From Bedellia somnulentella (taxonomy: Eukaryota > Arthropoda > Insecta > Lepidoptera > Bedelliidae): 64,000 bases of DNA. Location: contig OY755198.1 in the NCBI GenBank assembly GCA_963576735.1, forward strand, positions 1,178,001 through 1,242,000. Direction: 5' to 3'. The translations under genes were made by a program, and so were the position numbers. Of the stretch, positions 9,905 to 19,492 are shown in pieces (positions within the stretch are counted from its first letter, which is position 1; each line of letters starts with the position of its first letter). The notes under the pieces are model-generated. The model did no database searches. It saw nothing but the letters and a program-made list of their open reading frames with translations, and was not told the origin of the DNA.

Positions 9905-10165
9905 TGAGGAAGTTTTAGTACTTCCCGATGCAGGTGACGTGGGTTCAAATTCTGAGTCGGGCCTACGCTAATGTCTATGTTGTATGTGTGGTATTTATCA
10001 ACGTAGGTAATGGTGAGGAAACGATGTGAGTTCTGAGTTGTACTTAGTAATGTGATATTGTACTCGTAATACACGGTACTAAGCCTGCTCCCTATTACGT
10101 GAGTACACTGTCCAAGCAAAACGTGGGTATTCTGAACAACAGGTGACAATGTCACGTAATGATTA
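9905..10165 (+). mobile_element. SINE-B copy, old and diverged
   Basis: Recognised by GTGGGTTCAAATTCTGAGTC, GGGCCTACGCTAATGTCTA, GAGTTGTACTTAGTAATGTG and the GTGAGTACACTGTCC...AAACGTGGGTA block. The tRNA-like head is largely destroyed and the 3' hairpin and tail are missing. Confidence 0.7.
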
Positions 10166-10379
10166 ATGTGACTGTCGGGCGATCTGGTTAGAAACCCATC
10201 AACTAACCTCTTTTCATTTGCAGTATTCCAAAAGAGACGCTAGAGAATTTTTAATTTCGAAACCGAAGCTCGGGCTACCCATTTTTGGCATGGCTTTTGG
10301 AAGGTTGTTCTTAATCATATTTGTACGCTAGCAATAATGTTATGAATACGCTGATGTATCTTTTCACCACATTGTAATT

Positions 10380-10690
10380 AATAGTTTTTTTTACAAATAA
10401 ACTATCTGGGGTCACGGCAGTTACCCCGCCAAGTCGAGTGCGAAGCAAACACTGCCCTACCATCCTTTTCTGGAACCGTTTCGCCGCATTTTCAGGGGAC
10501 CATTCGAGAACCTCTGGATTGGATTAAAACGCTGAAATTTTCGTCACCTAGAAATTCGTAATCACACCCTTGAAATCCAAAATTTCAAGTCGGTAAATCA
10601 ATTAATTCCGAATTTAAGCTAATGCAAAGTTTCGCATTTTCGACACTGACTGGCTGACTCACTGATCATCAAAATAGATGTAAATAAAAA
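10380..10690. repeat. Probable decayed dispersed repeat
   Basis: Segment 10400-10680 is GC-richer than its surroundings and ends in CTGACTGGCTGACTCACTGA and TCATCAAAATAGATG. A related phrase occurs at about 31660-31730 (TGATGATCATCAGTGAGT). No ORF survives. Family unknown. Confidence 0.4.
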
Positions 10691-10691
10691 T

Positions 10692-10938
10692 ACATACATA
10701 CATACATATACTCACGGCTATAAATCCCTAAAAGGCGTAGCCAGAGCTAAGGAATTAAAAATTCCTTAGCCACTTTTGGAAAGTTGAGTGGGGAAATAAT
10801 AGAAAAAAGGTTGTTGGTGATGGGTCTCCAACCGCATCGCCCGAAAATCCCTTAAAAGTTCCAATACCGTTAGTCGCCTCTTACGTACACCCACCGGAAG
10901 AAATGGGGCAGTGCTATTCTAAGCCGACACTACAGAGC
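10692..10938 (-). mobile_element. SINE-A copy, full length
   Basis: From ACATACATACATACATATAC to CGACACTACAGAGC. It lies directly downstream (3') of the LOA-like LINE at 10983-13445. Confidence 0.87.
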
Positions 10939-10982
10939 ATACACACGCAAATCAAATAAAAATATTCAGTCCAATAATTATT

Positions 10983-13445
10983 ACTAGATAGATAGATAGA
11001 TTAGTAGTTTGGTTTCCGCACATAGCTCCCTAATGGAACTTTTTTACGTGGGCCCTGGCCGTTTCACTCAATCCACCCTAACTCTGTCCAAAATCTTTCG
11101 AGTTGTCCTAAGTCTTTTAAAAAGTTTTTTGTACTACCTGTTCTTGTCCTATCTTTTGAGTACGGGCTGTTTAGAGCCTGGCACTCAAACATGACATGAT
11201 TTACTGTCTCCTCGGCCTCCATGCATGCTCTGCACAGAGGGCTATCCGTTATACCGATGTTGTGAAAGTGTATGTTCAATGAGCAGTGACCAGTGATGAT
11301 TCCTGTTATCATTCTTAGGCTTCTCCTGTTTAGTTGAAGTAGTCGTCTTGTTAGTCTTTTATCTATGTCCGGCATCGCTTCTTTTGACTGGCGGCATTCA
11401 GTCATTTCACGCCAGAGAGAGTTGTGTTGTTCTTGTGTGCGTTGCCTCAACCAGGTGCGGTATTGGTTGAAGGGAATTGGTAGAATTGGTTCTGGTCCTT
11501 CTATTTTGTTGTGGGATCCTCTACGAGCTAGCTCGTCAGCTGCATCGTTTCCTAGCGAATTGCTGTGTCCTTTTATCCATTGTAGTGTGACTTCATTTGT
11601 TTCAGTGACTTCCTCTAATGTTCGATGGCATTGTAGGATTAGTCCATTATTTGTGGTGTTGTTCTTCAGTGCTTGCAGTACCGCTTTGCTGTCTGAGAGT
11701 ATCTTGATATTTGTGGTGTTTACCTTTCTTTCCAGTATGGCTGTGGCGGCTAGCAGTATTCCGATGCATTCTGCTTGATATACTGTGTTGTATTGGCCTA
11801 GTGTTTTGAATGTTTTGATGTTGAGGTCATGTGAGAAGGCTCCTGCCCCTGTTCCCTCTTTTGTCTTTGATCCATCTGTATATATCCGTAATTCATTGGA
11901 TTTGGAGTAGTCTTTTTGTTCTTCATGTAGTAGAACTTCGTATTGTTTATTAAAGATGTATCTCTTCTTTATTTTGTCGCATGGTCCTTCTATCATAGGT
12001 TGATATTGGTAGGCTTCTGTTTTTATTGTTGTGTGCTTTATTCTGCAGTCTTTGCGTAGCATTTTGTTTGTTTCAAGTCGTATGGCTGTTATTGCTGCCT
12101 CTTGTTGAATGTATAGATGTAGCGGTGGTAGGTTTAACATTGCTTGGAGGGCTGCCGTAGGTGTTGTCTTCATGGCTCCTGTTATGGCTATGCAGGCTGC
12201 CCGTTGCATTTTTTCCAGGGTTTTTTGGCAGGTGCTTTGTACGGTTCTGGGCCACCATACTAGTGCTCCGTAAGAGATAATTGGTCTTATAATTGTGGTG
12301 TATAGCCAGTGTGTGATCCGGGGATGAAGTCCCCAGTTTTTCCCTAGTATCTTTTTACATTGCCATAATGCAATGGTGGCTTTAGTTATCGTTCTATCCA
12401 CGTGTTTACTCCAGTTGAGTTTGCTATCTAGGGTGATTCCTAGGTATTTTACTTCGTTCGATAGTTTGAGTGTTGTCCCGAAGAGTGTTGGTGGGTTGTC
12501 GAAATTTATTTTGGTTTTTCTTGTGAATAGGATCATGTCCGTTTTATTGGCGTTTACACTAAATTGTTGTTCTTTGCACCAAGTTTCTACGATTTTTAGT
12601 GCTTGGCTCATCTGATTTGATATTATTTTCTCGTTTGGACCGTCTATGAGGATGGCTATGTCGTCTGCATATCCTATTGCATAGTATCCTTTGTTGTTCA
12701 GTCGACGTATAAGTTCGTCTACCACCATATTCCACAAGAGTGGGGATAGTACTCCTCCTTGGGGGCATCCTCTCATGACTCTTGCTCTGGTGGCTTCGTT
12801 TAGAGCTACTTGAACGGCTCTTTGTCCTAGCATATTTCCAATCCAGCCACTTAGAGTAGGATCGATATTGTATCTTTCTAGAGCATTTTTTATGCTTTGA
12901 AATGCAGTTTTGTCGAAGGCTCCTTCAATATCTATTAGCACAGCTAGTGTCATCATTTTCTGGCTCATGGCTATTTCGATCTTTGCTACTACGTCGTGTA
13001 GTGCTGTTTCTGTCGATTTACCTGTGGTATATGCGTGTTGGTATTTATGAAGTGGCTTGGCTTTGAGTGGGCCGTCTCTAATATGTCGGTCACATAGTCG
13101 TTCTAGTGTCTTCAGCATAAAGGATGACAGACTTATGGGTCTGAAGGATTTGGCTTGGGTATAGTCTGTTTTTCCCGGTTTAGGTATAAATGTGGCTCTT
13201 ACTTCTCTCCATTGTATGGGAATATATTGGTGGGCTAGACATGCCGCAAAGATGTCCTGAAGCCACGGGATGACGCTGTTCTCAGCCCATTGCATGAAGG
13301 CAGGTATTATACCATCTAAGCCAGGGGATTTGTATGGTTCGAAGGTGTTTATGGCCCATTTAATGCGGTCTTTAGTGGTTATCTTGTTGGCTAGTGTCCA
13401 GTCAGTTTGCGTGGGGTTTGTTATTACTATTTGTGTACTAGCACT
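10983..13445 (-). mobile_element. LOA-like LINE, 5'-truncated
   Basis: A non-LTR retrotransposon on the minus strand whose 3' part is intact. The frame begins without a natural start at about 13445, where homology stops at ACTCAGCCGCGGC, as expected after 5' truncation. The 3' UTR is only about 80 bp and ends in a (GATA)n run at 10986-11003. I see no clean target duplication. The clade is inferred from the RT-RNase H order and motif style; another RNase H-bearing I-superfamily clade is possible. Confidence 0.85.
11064..13441 (-). CDS. LOA-like LINE ORF2 C-terminal part: RT plus RNase H
   Basis: Reverse transcriptase and RNase H of a non-LTR retrotransposon, which would copy the element RNA at a nicked target. 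Counting from the ATG at 13295-13293 (743 codons), RT motifs include FRPISLSSFMLKTLER (51-66), IDIEGAFD (121-128), CPQGGVLSPLLWN (177-189) and the catalytic YADD (209-212). RNase H follows with all four expected acidic residues: YTDGS (D474), QAE (E509), SDSK (D535) and GND (D584), plus KGH (H577). A CCHC-like knuckle, CRACMEAEETVNHVMFEC, is near the C-terminus. The same frame stays open upstream through YKSPGLDG to about 13441, so that ATG is internal. The endonuclease domain is missing. No stop or frameshift interrupts the frame, so insertion was probably recent. Confidence 0.9.
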
Positions 13446-13494
13446 CAGCCGCGGCTTTGCTCACGTTATTTAGCATTAGTATCAGTAAACGTCA

Positions 13495-13808
13495 CTAGAT
13501 GGCGCTGGCTGTATTTAAAATCCCGCTAACGTATTGATTTACACATTTAAAAGTTTTTTCGTGTATTTCAAAGATTTGAGAAGTCGTGGAGTTTATTTTA
13601 TTTGATTTCACAAGATAATATAATAAAAAAAAAATGTAACCATTCAATCAGTCTACGTCCTGTCAAAAAGAAGTGAAATCCCACCAAAACATTCTATAAA
13701 AAACTAGCCAAGTCTCGATAGAGCTGCTTGTTTATCTCTAAAAAGTAATGAAATCTCTAAAACAAGTGGAGCCAAGTCTAAGGTTCCTTACTGCAATTTA
13801 TTATTATT
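13495..13808 (+). repeat. Repeat X, copy 1
   Basis: A 314-bp sequence from CTAGATGGCGCTGGCTG to CTGCAATTTATTATT. It is nearly identical to 14081-14393, and the two copies directly bracket an R4/Dong fragment. Parts (CCCACCAAAACATTCT, AGCCAAGTCTCGATAGAGC) recur at 5960-6035 and 15881-16013. Confidence 0.85.
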
Positions 13809-14080
13809 CGGTATCTTTTAGATTCTCGCCTCTCCCATGGCCGAAACAGAAAATTAGAATTTTAAATGGGAGAGGCGGTACTCCCCAACAAGAGCACAGT
13901 CGGTCGGGGCCAGGGAGTCAGGTTCAAGAACCGACGGACGATCCGCGCCGTATCGAGCAGCACCGCGCACTGCATTTGTGCTGGAACCGAAACGCCACAG
14001 AAATCCAACCGCCTCAAGTTGGTCGCGAGGCTGGTTGGAATTAACCCGTTCGCGGACAAAACAATTGGGATTATTTCTGT
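13809..14080 (-). mobile_element. R4/Dong-like LINE 3' fragment
   Basis: The last coding segment plus 3' UTR of the element at 43966-45327. On the minus strand it reads SANGLIPTSLATNLRRLDFC and on to the NLTP end. Its 3' end abuts a TTATTATT run, and its 5' truncated end abuts the second X copy. The 3' UTR hairpin GCCTCTCCCAT/ATGGGAGAGGC is intact. Confidence 0.88.
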
Positions 14081-14393
14081 CTAGATGGCGCTGGCTGTAT
14101 TTAAAATCCCGGTAACGTATTGATTTACACATTTAAAAGTATTTTTCGTGTATTTCAAAGATTTGAGAAGTCGTGGAGTTTATTTTATTTGATTTCACAA
14201 GATAATATAATAAAAAAAAAAATGTAACCATACAATCAGTCTACGTCCTGTCAAAAAGAAGTGAAATCCCACCAAAACATTCTATAAAAAACTAGCCAAG
14301 TCTCGATAGAGCTGCTTGTTTATCTCTAAAAAGTAATGAAATCTCTAAAATAAGTGGAGCCAAGTCAAAGGTTCCTTACTGCAATTTATTATT
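14081..14393 (+). repeat. Repeat X, copy 2
   Basis: Direct repeat of 13495-13808 with a handful of differences (for example CCGGTAACG for CCGCTAACG). It starts at the truncated end of the R4/Dong fragment and ends at the same TTATTATT word. Confidence 0.85.
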
Positions 14394-14675
14394 GACACGT
14401 TTAGTATGTACAAGTTTATTTACTAAGTTATTTGCAGATTTATTCAAATCTTCTGAACTTCTTTGCTGTTTATGTAGAGTCCACTTAATTTTTTTTCTCT
14501 TAACCTATCTTTATTTTTCGTTGTAAGAACTCTGGAGATTATTTCTATATTTCCCTTAAACTTTAATCATAATCTACTAATTACAAATCAAAGGCCAAGT
14601 CACGTAAAATTGACTATAATAATAAATAAAAGGCCGGGTTATCAAGACGCGGAACTATCGGAAATACATCCTAAA

Positions 14676-14848
14676 GAGCTTATTCCATTACACTTTGTCG
14701 TTGCTGAATTCAGACGTCCTTCGAAGTTACTGCCGCAGACGCTTGTTATTTGTCTACTTGCTTTGTCTTCTGAACGTTATTCCACTAGTCTGAATTCAGA
14801 TTCTGTGGCTTTCAGACGTCTTCATTCAGACAAATGGAATAAGCTCTT
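14676..14848. mobile_element. MITE nested in the R4/Dong copy, about 173 bp
   Basis: Interrupts the R4/Dong frame between ATACATCCTAAA and AGGACGGTACC. Ends are perfect inverted repeats AAAGAGCTTATTCCATT and AATGGAATAAGCTCTTT, with further GAATTCAGA and CAGACGTC words on both sides. The exact target duplication is ambiguous because A/T bases are shared between element and target. Confidence 0.78.
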
Positions 14849-14890
14849 TAAGGACGGTACCACAGACGTTTGTCGAGCATTGTGGCCGTC

Positions 14891-15317
14891 GGCTTATTCC
14901 GTTTATCCACCCTAAAAAATCCTCCCTAAGGCGGATATTCGGAAACGCGTGTCCGTCTATCCGACCTGAACGGGGTGGATATCCGGAATGCATATAATAT
15001 GGTTCTTCCGATTTTCTACCCTGCCTACGTACAGTCATTTACAGAAAAAAGACCCTAAGTTTGTAAGATATTTTTTTTCAAACTGTAAGTAAGAAAGAAG
15101 GTATGTTTATCTTAAGTATTTTAATGTTCACGATGTTCCTTGGACCCATTTTGTGTTGTGTATGTTTCTGTAAATTACTGTACTTGGGGTAAAAAATCGG
15201 AAGAACCATATTATATGCATTCCGGATATCCACCCCGTTCAGGGTGGATAGACGGACACGCGTTTCCGAATATCCGCCTTAGGGAGGATTTGTTAGGGTG
15301 GATAAACGGAATAAGCC
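14891..15317. mobile_element. MITE nested in the R4/Dong copy, 427 bp, 8-bp TSD
   Basis: Inverted ends begin GGCTTATTCCGTTTATCCAC and extend about 125 bp inward with few mismatches. The centre (about 15016-15184) is unique AT-rich DNA. The flanks are an exact 8-bp duplication, TGGCCGTC (14883-14890 and 15318-15325), and removing the insert restores the R4/Dong sequence seen at 44630-44645. An 8-bp duplication suggests a hAT- or P-type transposase; no ORF is present. Confidence 0.92.
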
Positions 15318-15880
15318 TGGCCGTCCCGGAGAGTCACTTATTCATGTTATTTCCGGTTGTTCGGCTCTTGCTAACACTGAGTACTTGCACAGACACAACC
15401 TAGAAAACGACCGTGCCAAAATCTATTGGTACCGATCCGTTATCACGGACAGGACTCTTCTCGCCAATAAGCCTGATATCGTGGTATGGGATCGGTCGCA
15501 GTCGAGGGTATTTCTAGTGGATGTCACTATCCCTCATGACGAGGGTCTCGTGAAAGCCGAAACCGAGAAGCGTCGGAAATATCTCGGCTGTCTCGGCTGG
15601 CCCACGAGATCACCGACATGTGGGGTGTGACTTCGACAGAAATAATCCCAATTGTTTTGTCCGCGAACGGGTTAATTCCAACCAGCCTCGCGAGCAACCT
15701 GAGGCGGTTGGATTTTGATACGGCTACGGATGCTCGATACGGCTCGGATGGTCCATCAGTTCTTGAAACTGAGTCCCTGACCCCGACCGACTGTACTCTT
15801 GTCGGGGAGTACCGCCTCTCCCATTTAAAATTCTAATTTTCTGTTTCGGCCATGGGAGAGGCGAGAATCTAAAAGATACC

Positions 15881-16013
15881 CAAAATAAATTGCAATAAGG
15901 AACCTTAGACTTGGCTCCACTTATTTTAGAGATTTCATTACTTTTTAGAGATAAACAAGCAGCTCTATCGAGACTTGGCTAGTTTTTTACAGAATGTTTT
16001 TGGTGGGATATAT
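15881..16013 (-). repeat. Repeat X, inverted partial copy
   Basis: Reverse complement of the right part of repeat X, ending at GGTGGGAT. It abuts the 3' end of the plus-strand R4/Dong copy, giving the same X/R4 junction as at 13808/13809. Confidence 0.8.
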
Positions 16014-16429
16014 GATTACTTCTAGCTAACAAATTTATTTCACTTTAGTTAATAATGTGATTACCACCATACATAAATTAAGGGGAAACGAAATAAATCG
16101 GGATTTTACATAAGCCAATTTCTATGTTCCACATGGAAGTTAATAAGATAGTGTAAATACAGATACATGTTTAATTTATTGGTTTCATTACATTTTTCAT
16201 GGATTTATAGAACAGAAAGTAATATTAATAATATTATATCTTTATATATTATTTCTGTAAGCCTCTTTCTTGCCCGGAAGCCTGTGACGCGATGAGTTAA
16301 GCTAGAAATTTGGTTCAGGTATCGTTTTGTACAGTTCGCGGCCGTGGTGTGCACAAAATCTGAAGACATCTGATGTAACTGGATCAAGTTAATTGTTACA
16401 GAATTTCAAAGTTTTGATTTTGGCCCATA

Positions 16430-16628
16430 GACTTTGCTTGAGTGTCATAAGCGCGCGCAAACTTTAGTCGATCAGAGATGCGCTGTGATTGGTCGGAATT
16501 TTTTCAAACCGGTCAATCAGAAAAATTCACTAGAAATTCAAAAGAGCTGCGCTGTGATTGGTTGGAAAATTTCAAAATAAACTCATTTTATTGGACGCGA
16601 CGTAGTCGCGCCAGGGTTACCCACTAGT
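16430..16628. repeat. Decayed repeat with two CTGTGATTGG words
   Basis: GCGCTGTGATTGGTCGGAA at about 16479 and GCGCTGTGATTGGTTGGAA at about 16550 are near-duplicates in a GC-richer segment. It ends GCCAGGGTTACCCACTAGTA, which recalls a Helitron 3' end (CTAG before T), but I see no matching 5' end. Confidence 0.4.
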
Positions 16629-16857
16629 ATAATATTAATAATACAGTACAATTTCTCATAAACGGATCGCTGCTTGACCAATTTTAACAGTTTCGTGTCT
16701 TTTTGCTAAATCAAACACAATCAGTATAACAGATGAGATAAGTTTAACAAAATTTAAAATACGATTATATTGTTCCAACCACAGATCTGTATGTTCCAAC
16801 CTTAAAATGGTGTATAACTTTAAGTTTATTCACGAAATTTCAACTCACAATATTTTA

Positions 16858-17094
16858 CATACATATATATACTCACGGCTATATTTCCCAAAAAGGGGTA
16901 GCCAGAGCTAAGGGATTATAGATTCCTCAGCCACTTTTGGAAGTTGAGTGGGGAAAAGATGGTAAAAATAAAGGTTTTTGGTAATAGGTCTCCAACCGCA
17001 TCGCCCAAAAATCCAATAAAAAGCCCCAATACCCTTTGTCGCCTCTTACGACACCCTTGCGTAGAAAGGGGTAGCGACATTCTAAACCGGCACG
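16858..17094 (-). mobile_element. SINE-A copy just downstream of the 172-aa ORF
   Basis: GTGCCGGC-subfamily copy running from ACATATATATACTCACGGC to CTAAACCGGCACGG, missing the outermost head bases. TTTTACA on both sides (16853-16859 and 17096-17102) is a plausible target duplication. It lies about ten bases past the stop codon of 17112-17630, so it would fall in that transcript's 3' UTR unless the AATAAA at the stop is used. Confidence 0.85.
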
Positions 17095-17111
17095 GGTTTT
17101 ACAATTGTGTT

Positions 17112-17630
17112 TTATTCTTCTTTCTTGCTGCTTTCTTCTTGCCCATCATTTTTCTTCTCCTCCGTTACTGTCTCATCGATGGAACTTTTCGAAAGCTGCC
17201 TCAGAATCTTTTCGAAAATTCTCGGAGCGCTTTTTGTGTTTGGCAAAGAAATATCAGTTTGGGTCCCTTGGTTTTTATTCTGGTCTTCTACATTGACCTG
17301 TTCTTTAAGATTTAACTTAAAATTCTTCTTTTTCACATCTATCTCTGTCTTCTGAGTTTCTGTAATGTTCTGTTTTATATCCAATTGTCTTGTATTTCTG
17401 GTTATGGCAGTTGCTAATACGTTGTTGAGAATATGAGCGCATTTTATTACGTTTTGTGTTTCTCGGGGATTTAGACTTATTCCTTCGTTTCTGATGAGTC
17501 GGTTTATACTTTTAACGTTTTTTGGTACATTGGTTGAAGTTTCTGGTAGTAATTCTGAAAAAGTATATATTTTAATTAGTAATTGTATCGTCATCAAAGC
17601 TAGCGGTATCCAAACCAATTTCATATTCAT
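17112..17630 (-). CDS. Hypothetical secreted-type protein, 172 aa
   Basis: Single-exon frame from the ATG at 17630-17628 to TAA at 17112. The N-terminus MNMKLVWIPLALMTIQLL has a basic residue followed by a hydrophobic core, like a signal peptide or an N-terminal anchor. The rest is hydrophilic and charged, with asparagine/lysine-rich stretches and a glutamate/lysine-rich tail ending SSKKEE. I recognise no domain. AATAAA overlaps the stop codon. A 450-bp inverted-repeat element ends at 17631, directly against the start codon, so the 5' UTR and perhaps the promoter lie in that element. TTTCATTACAG inside it would be a usable splice acceptor 17 bases before the ATG. It shares the strand of the spliced gene at 18389-25306. 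Length and composition favour a real gene, but homology is unknown. Confidence 0.55.
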   Translation of the reverse strand: MNMKLVWIPLALMTIQLLIKIYTFSELLPETSTNVPKNVKSINRLIRNEGISLNPRETQNVIKCAHILNNVLATAITRNTRQLDIKQNITETQKTEIDVKKKNFKLNLKEQVNVEDQNKNQGTQTDISLPNTKSAPRIFEKILRQLSKSSIDETVTEEKKNDGQEESSKKEE

Positions 17631-18080
17631 CAATAGGCTATTTGACTGTAATGAAAATATACATTTCTTTTATTTCATTAGTCTTAATATTTCTTTTTTG
17701 GAGCAATATGTAATAATGCGAGATAAAAATATTGCATTATTTCACTATAATCCGTCTTCTAAAATAATTAATTTTGATGCAACTGTCACGTGACTAAAAA
17801 CGACCATGATTGGCTATTTCTATAAAGACATAGATCGTGCATAAACTGTCAGTGTATCGCTTCGCTCATTGGTGTTTAATACGGAATTGACGTCATTTGT
17901 GCTACAGCCGCCATATTATTTAAAGTCGCGTTTTCGCGGCACATTTGAATATTGCATTTTCTTTTTCGATTTTTTTATTAAAATAGCTAAAATGAAGACA
18001 GAAAAAGATTTTTTTAGAGCTCCTTATAAACAAATTAACACCGTAAGATAGTTTTCAAAACTTAGTCAAATAGCCTATTG
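17631..18080. mobile_element. Inverted-repeat element, 450 bp, 17-bp termini
   Basis: Exact 17-bp inverted ends CAATAGGCTATTTGACT (17631-17647 and 18064-18080). The interior has a GC-richer core (17780-17940) but no convincing ORF. The left end touches the ATG of the 172-aa ORF. The superfamily is not clear because no target duplication is obvious. Confidence 0.75.
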
Positions 18081-18164
18081 TAATCTAAAGGTCTTTTTGT
18101 CGCGTATAACCTACCTACGAGAAGATATGATTATTTGGTTCTAAATCGTAGATATAGACTGGTA

Positions 18165-18366
18165 AGTAAGAGGTGACTAAGGGTATGGGGCTTTTGGGCG
18201 ATGCGGTTGGAGACCATCACCAACAATACTTTAATTCAACCATCTTGTCCCCTATCAACTTCCAAATGTGGCTGAGGCATTTAAATTCTTCAGCTCTGGC
18301 TACCCCTTTTATCTAGCTCTAAAGCTCTGGCTGTCCCATATTGGGAGCTATGACCGTAAGTATGTA
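18165..18366 (+). mobile_element. SINE-A copy, old and diverged
   Basis: Starts in the body at AAGAGGTGACTAAGGGTATG and keeps GGGCGATGCGGTTGGAGACC and TCAGCTCTGGCTACCCC. A partial duplication of the CTCTGGCT block precedes a degraded GACCGTAAGTATGTAT end. The head is missing. Confidence 0.75.
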
Positions 18367-18388
18367 TATTTCATGTATTTTTCATTTC

Positions 18389-18581
18389 TTAGTCAAAATA
18401 TCTACCTAAATCAGCATAATCAATATCCTCAGTCCGGTACGGGGTGGGACACTGGTCGTAGTAGCTCATCGGTACGCGACTGCTGTTGTTATAGTCCACC
18501 CAAAAGTTGTCCCACTCTCCGTTGTCTCTGGTCTTGGCCACTTTGGTTTGGTCCGTCGAGTCTACCCAGCTCATACAGCAA
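18389..18581 (-). CDS. Spliced host gene, terminal coding exon
   Basis: Begins after TTTTCAG at 18582 with one base that completes a codon, then reads CCMSWVDSTDQTKVAKTRDN to the end LGRYFD and a TAA at 18391-18389. The incoming phase (one base, T) matches the outgoing phase of the exon at 23720-23895 (two bases, AG), giving AG|T, serine. The exon is acidic and rich in aromatics (EWDNFWVDYNNSS, YADLGRYFD), unlike surrounding repeats, and has no transposon homology I can see. About 63 residues. It is probably the C-terminus of an otherwise disordered protein. I cannot name the family; WDNFW looks like a conserved binding motif but that is inference. Confidence 0.75.
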
Positions 18582-18736
18582 CTGAAAAGAAAGTAAGTGA
18601 TAGATTTAATTAAGGCATGTGTTTAAACGCCTATCAAATATGTCAAGAAATTACTTCACAGTCCACTATAACGGTGCTCACATATTTTTATAGCATGACA
18701 GAAAAATAAATATTGGCTACATGTATACAATATTTT

Positions 18737-18983
18737 GCTGTGTAGTGTCGGCTTAGAATAGCACTACCCCATTACTTCCGGTGGGTGTACGTAAGAGGCG
18801 ACTAACGGTATTCGGGCTTTTAAGGGATTTTTGGGCGATGCGGTTGGAGACCCATCACCAACTACCTTTATTTTACCATCTTTTCCCCACACAACTTCCA
18901 AAAGTGGCGGAGGAATTTCTAATTCCTTAGCTCTGGCTACCCCTTCTGGGGATTTATAGCCGTGAGTATATGTATGTATGTAT
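18737..18983 (+). mobile_element. SINE-A copy, full length
   Basis: Majority-type copy from GCTGTGTAGTGTCGGC to GCCGTGAGTATATGTATGTA. The opposite strand is open for about 80 codons, a family feature. Confidence 0.9.
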
Positions 18984-19059
18984 TTATAAAATAATTTGTG
19001 ATACACTATTTGGTGAGTAAAAAATCCATTTTGGGAAGCAAAAACTTATTCTGATAATT

Positions 19060-19245
19060 TGAATGTTTTTGATATGAAAACCTCATGAAGGGATTATTAC
19101 TAATAAACAAAGGAAAGAAAAATTTGGACACCGGCTGGGTTCGAACCCGCGACCTCGACGCCGGCAGAACGACGGGGGCGTATACCCGAGGTCGCAGGTT
19201 CGAACCCCGCCGGTGTCGAAAAATATTTCTTTCCTTTATTTATTT
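19060..19245. mobile_element. Element T, palindromic copy
   Basis: An AACCTCATG border, then AGGAAAGAAAAATTTGGACA on one arm and the complementary TTTTTCGACA/TTTCTTTCCT on the other. Both carry B-box-like GGTTCGAACCC sequence. The spacer between the arms is only a few bases at CGACGCCGGCAGAACGACGG, so the whole unit is a hairpin. Confidence 0.72.
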
Positions 19246-19383
19246 TTAACTATTTCTGATATTAATTATTTAGTTTAGGGAGTTCTGTATAGAGTGGTTT
19301 AATTTTATATGGAGAAAAATATTTCTACTTGGAATTTAGTTTTATAGTATTAAAGCCATTTTGGTGAGCATTTTAATCATAGC

Positions 19384-19491
19384 CTTTAATTAACACGCTT
19401 ATATTAGTTTCACCTGTATGTATGTATGGAACGGACTCCTTTAAACTAGATTTTTACCCACTTTAAACGGACTGATTCAAAATACATACAT
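19384..19491 (+). repeat. Direct repeat, left copy, flanking a SINE-A
   Basis: CTTTAATTAACACGCTTATA through GGACTGATTCAAAA is repeated at 19731-19828 with several differences. The two copies exactly bracket the SINE-A at 19493-19728. Confidence 0.85.
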
Positions 19492-19492
19492 A

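Larger units (their letters stand above)
14636..15880 (+). pseudogene. R4/Dong-like LINE copy with two nested insertions
   Basis: Plus-strand copy of the C-terminal half of an R4/Dong-type element, starting at GGTTATCAAGACGCGG after an AATAATAAATAA run and ending at the 3' UTR near 15880. The coding order matches 44065-45312: knuckle region, KPDIVVWDRSQSRVFLVDV endonuclease region, then the C-terminus. It is interrupted at 14676-14848 and 14891-15317 by inverted-repeat elements. It also lacks about 90 bp between HRHN and LENDRAK and a second piece after LRRLDF. It cannot encode a working protein. Repeat X in inverted orientation follows its 3' end. Confidence 0.88.

Noticed and set aside
11365..11778. 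137-codon plus-strand frame
   Set aside because: Shadow of the LOA-like LINE coding strand, which has clear RT/RNase H motifs on the minus strand.
16600..16630. Helitron end at GGGTTACCCACTAG|T
   Set aside because: The terminal word fits, but no 5' TC end or matching internal sequence was found upstream.
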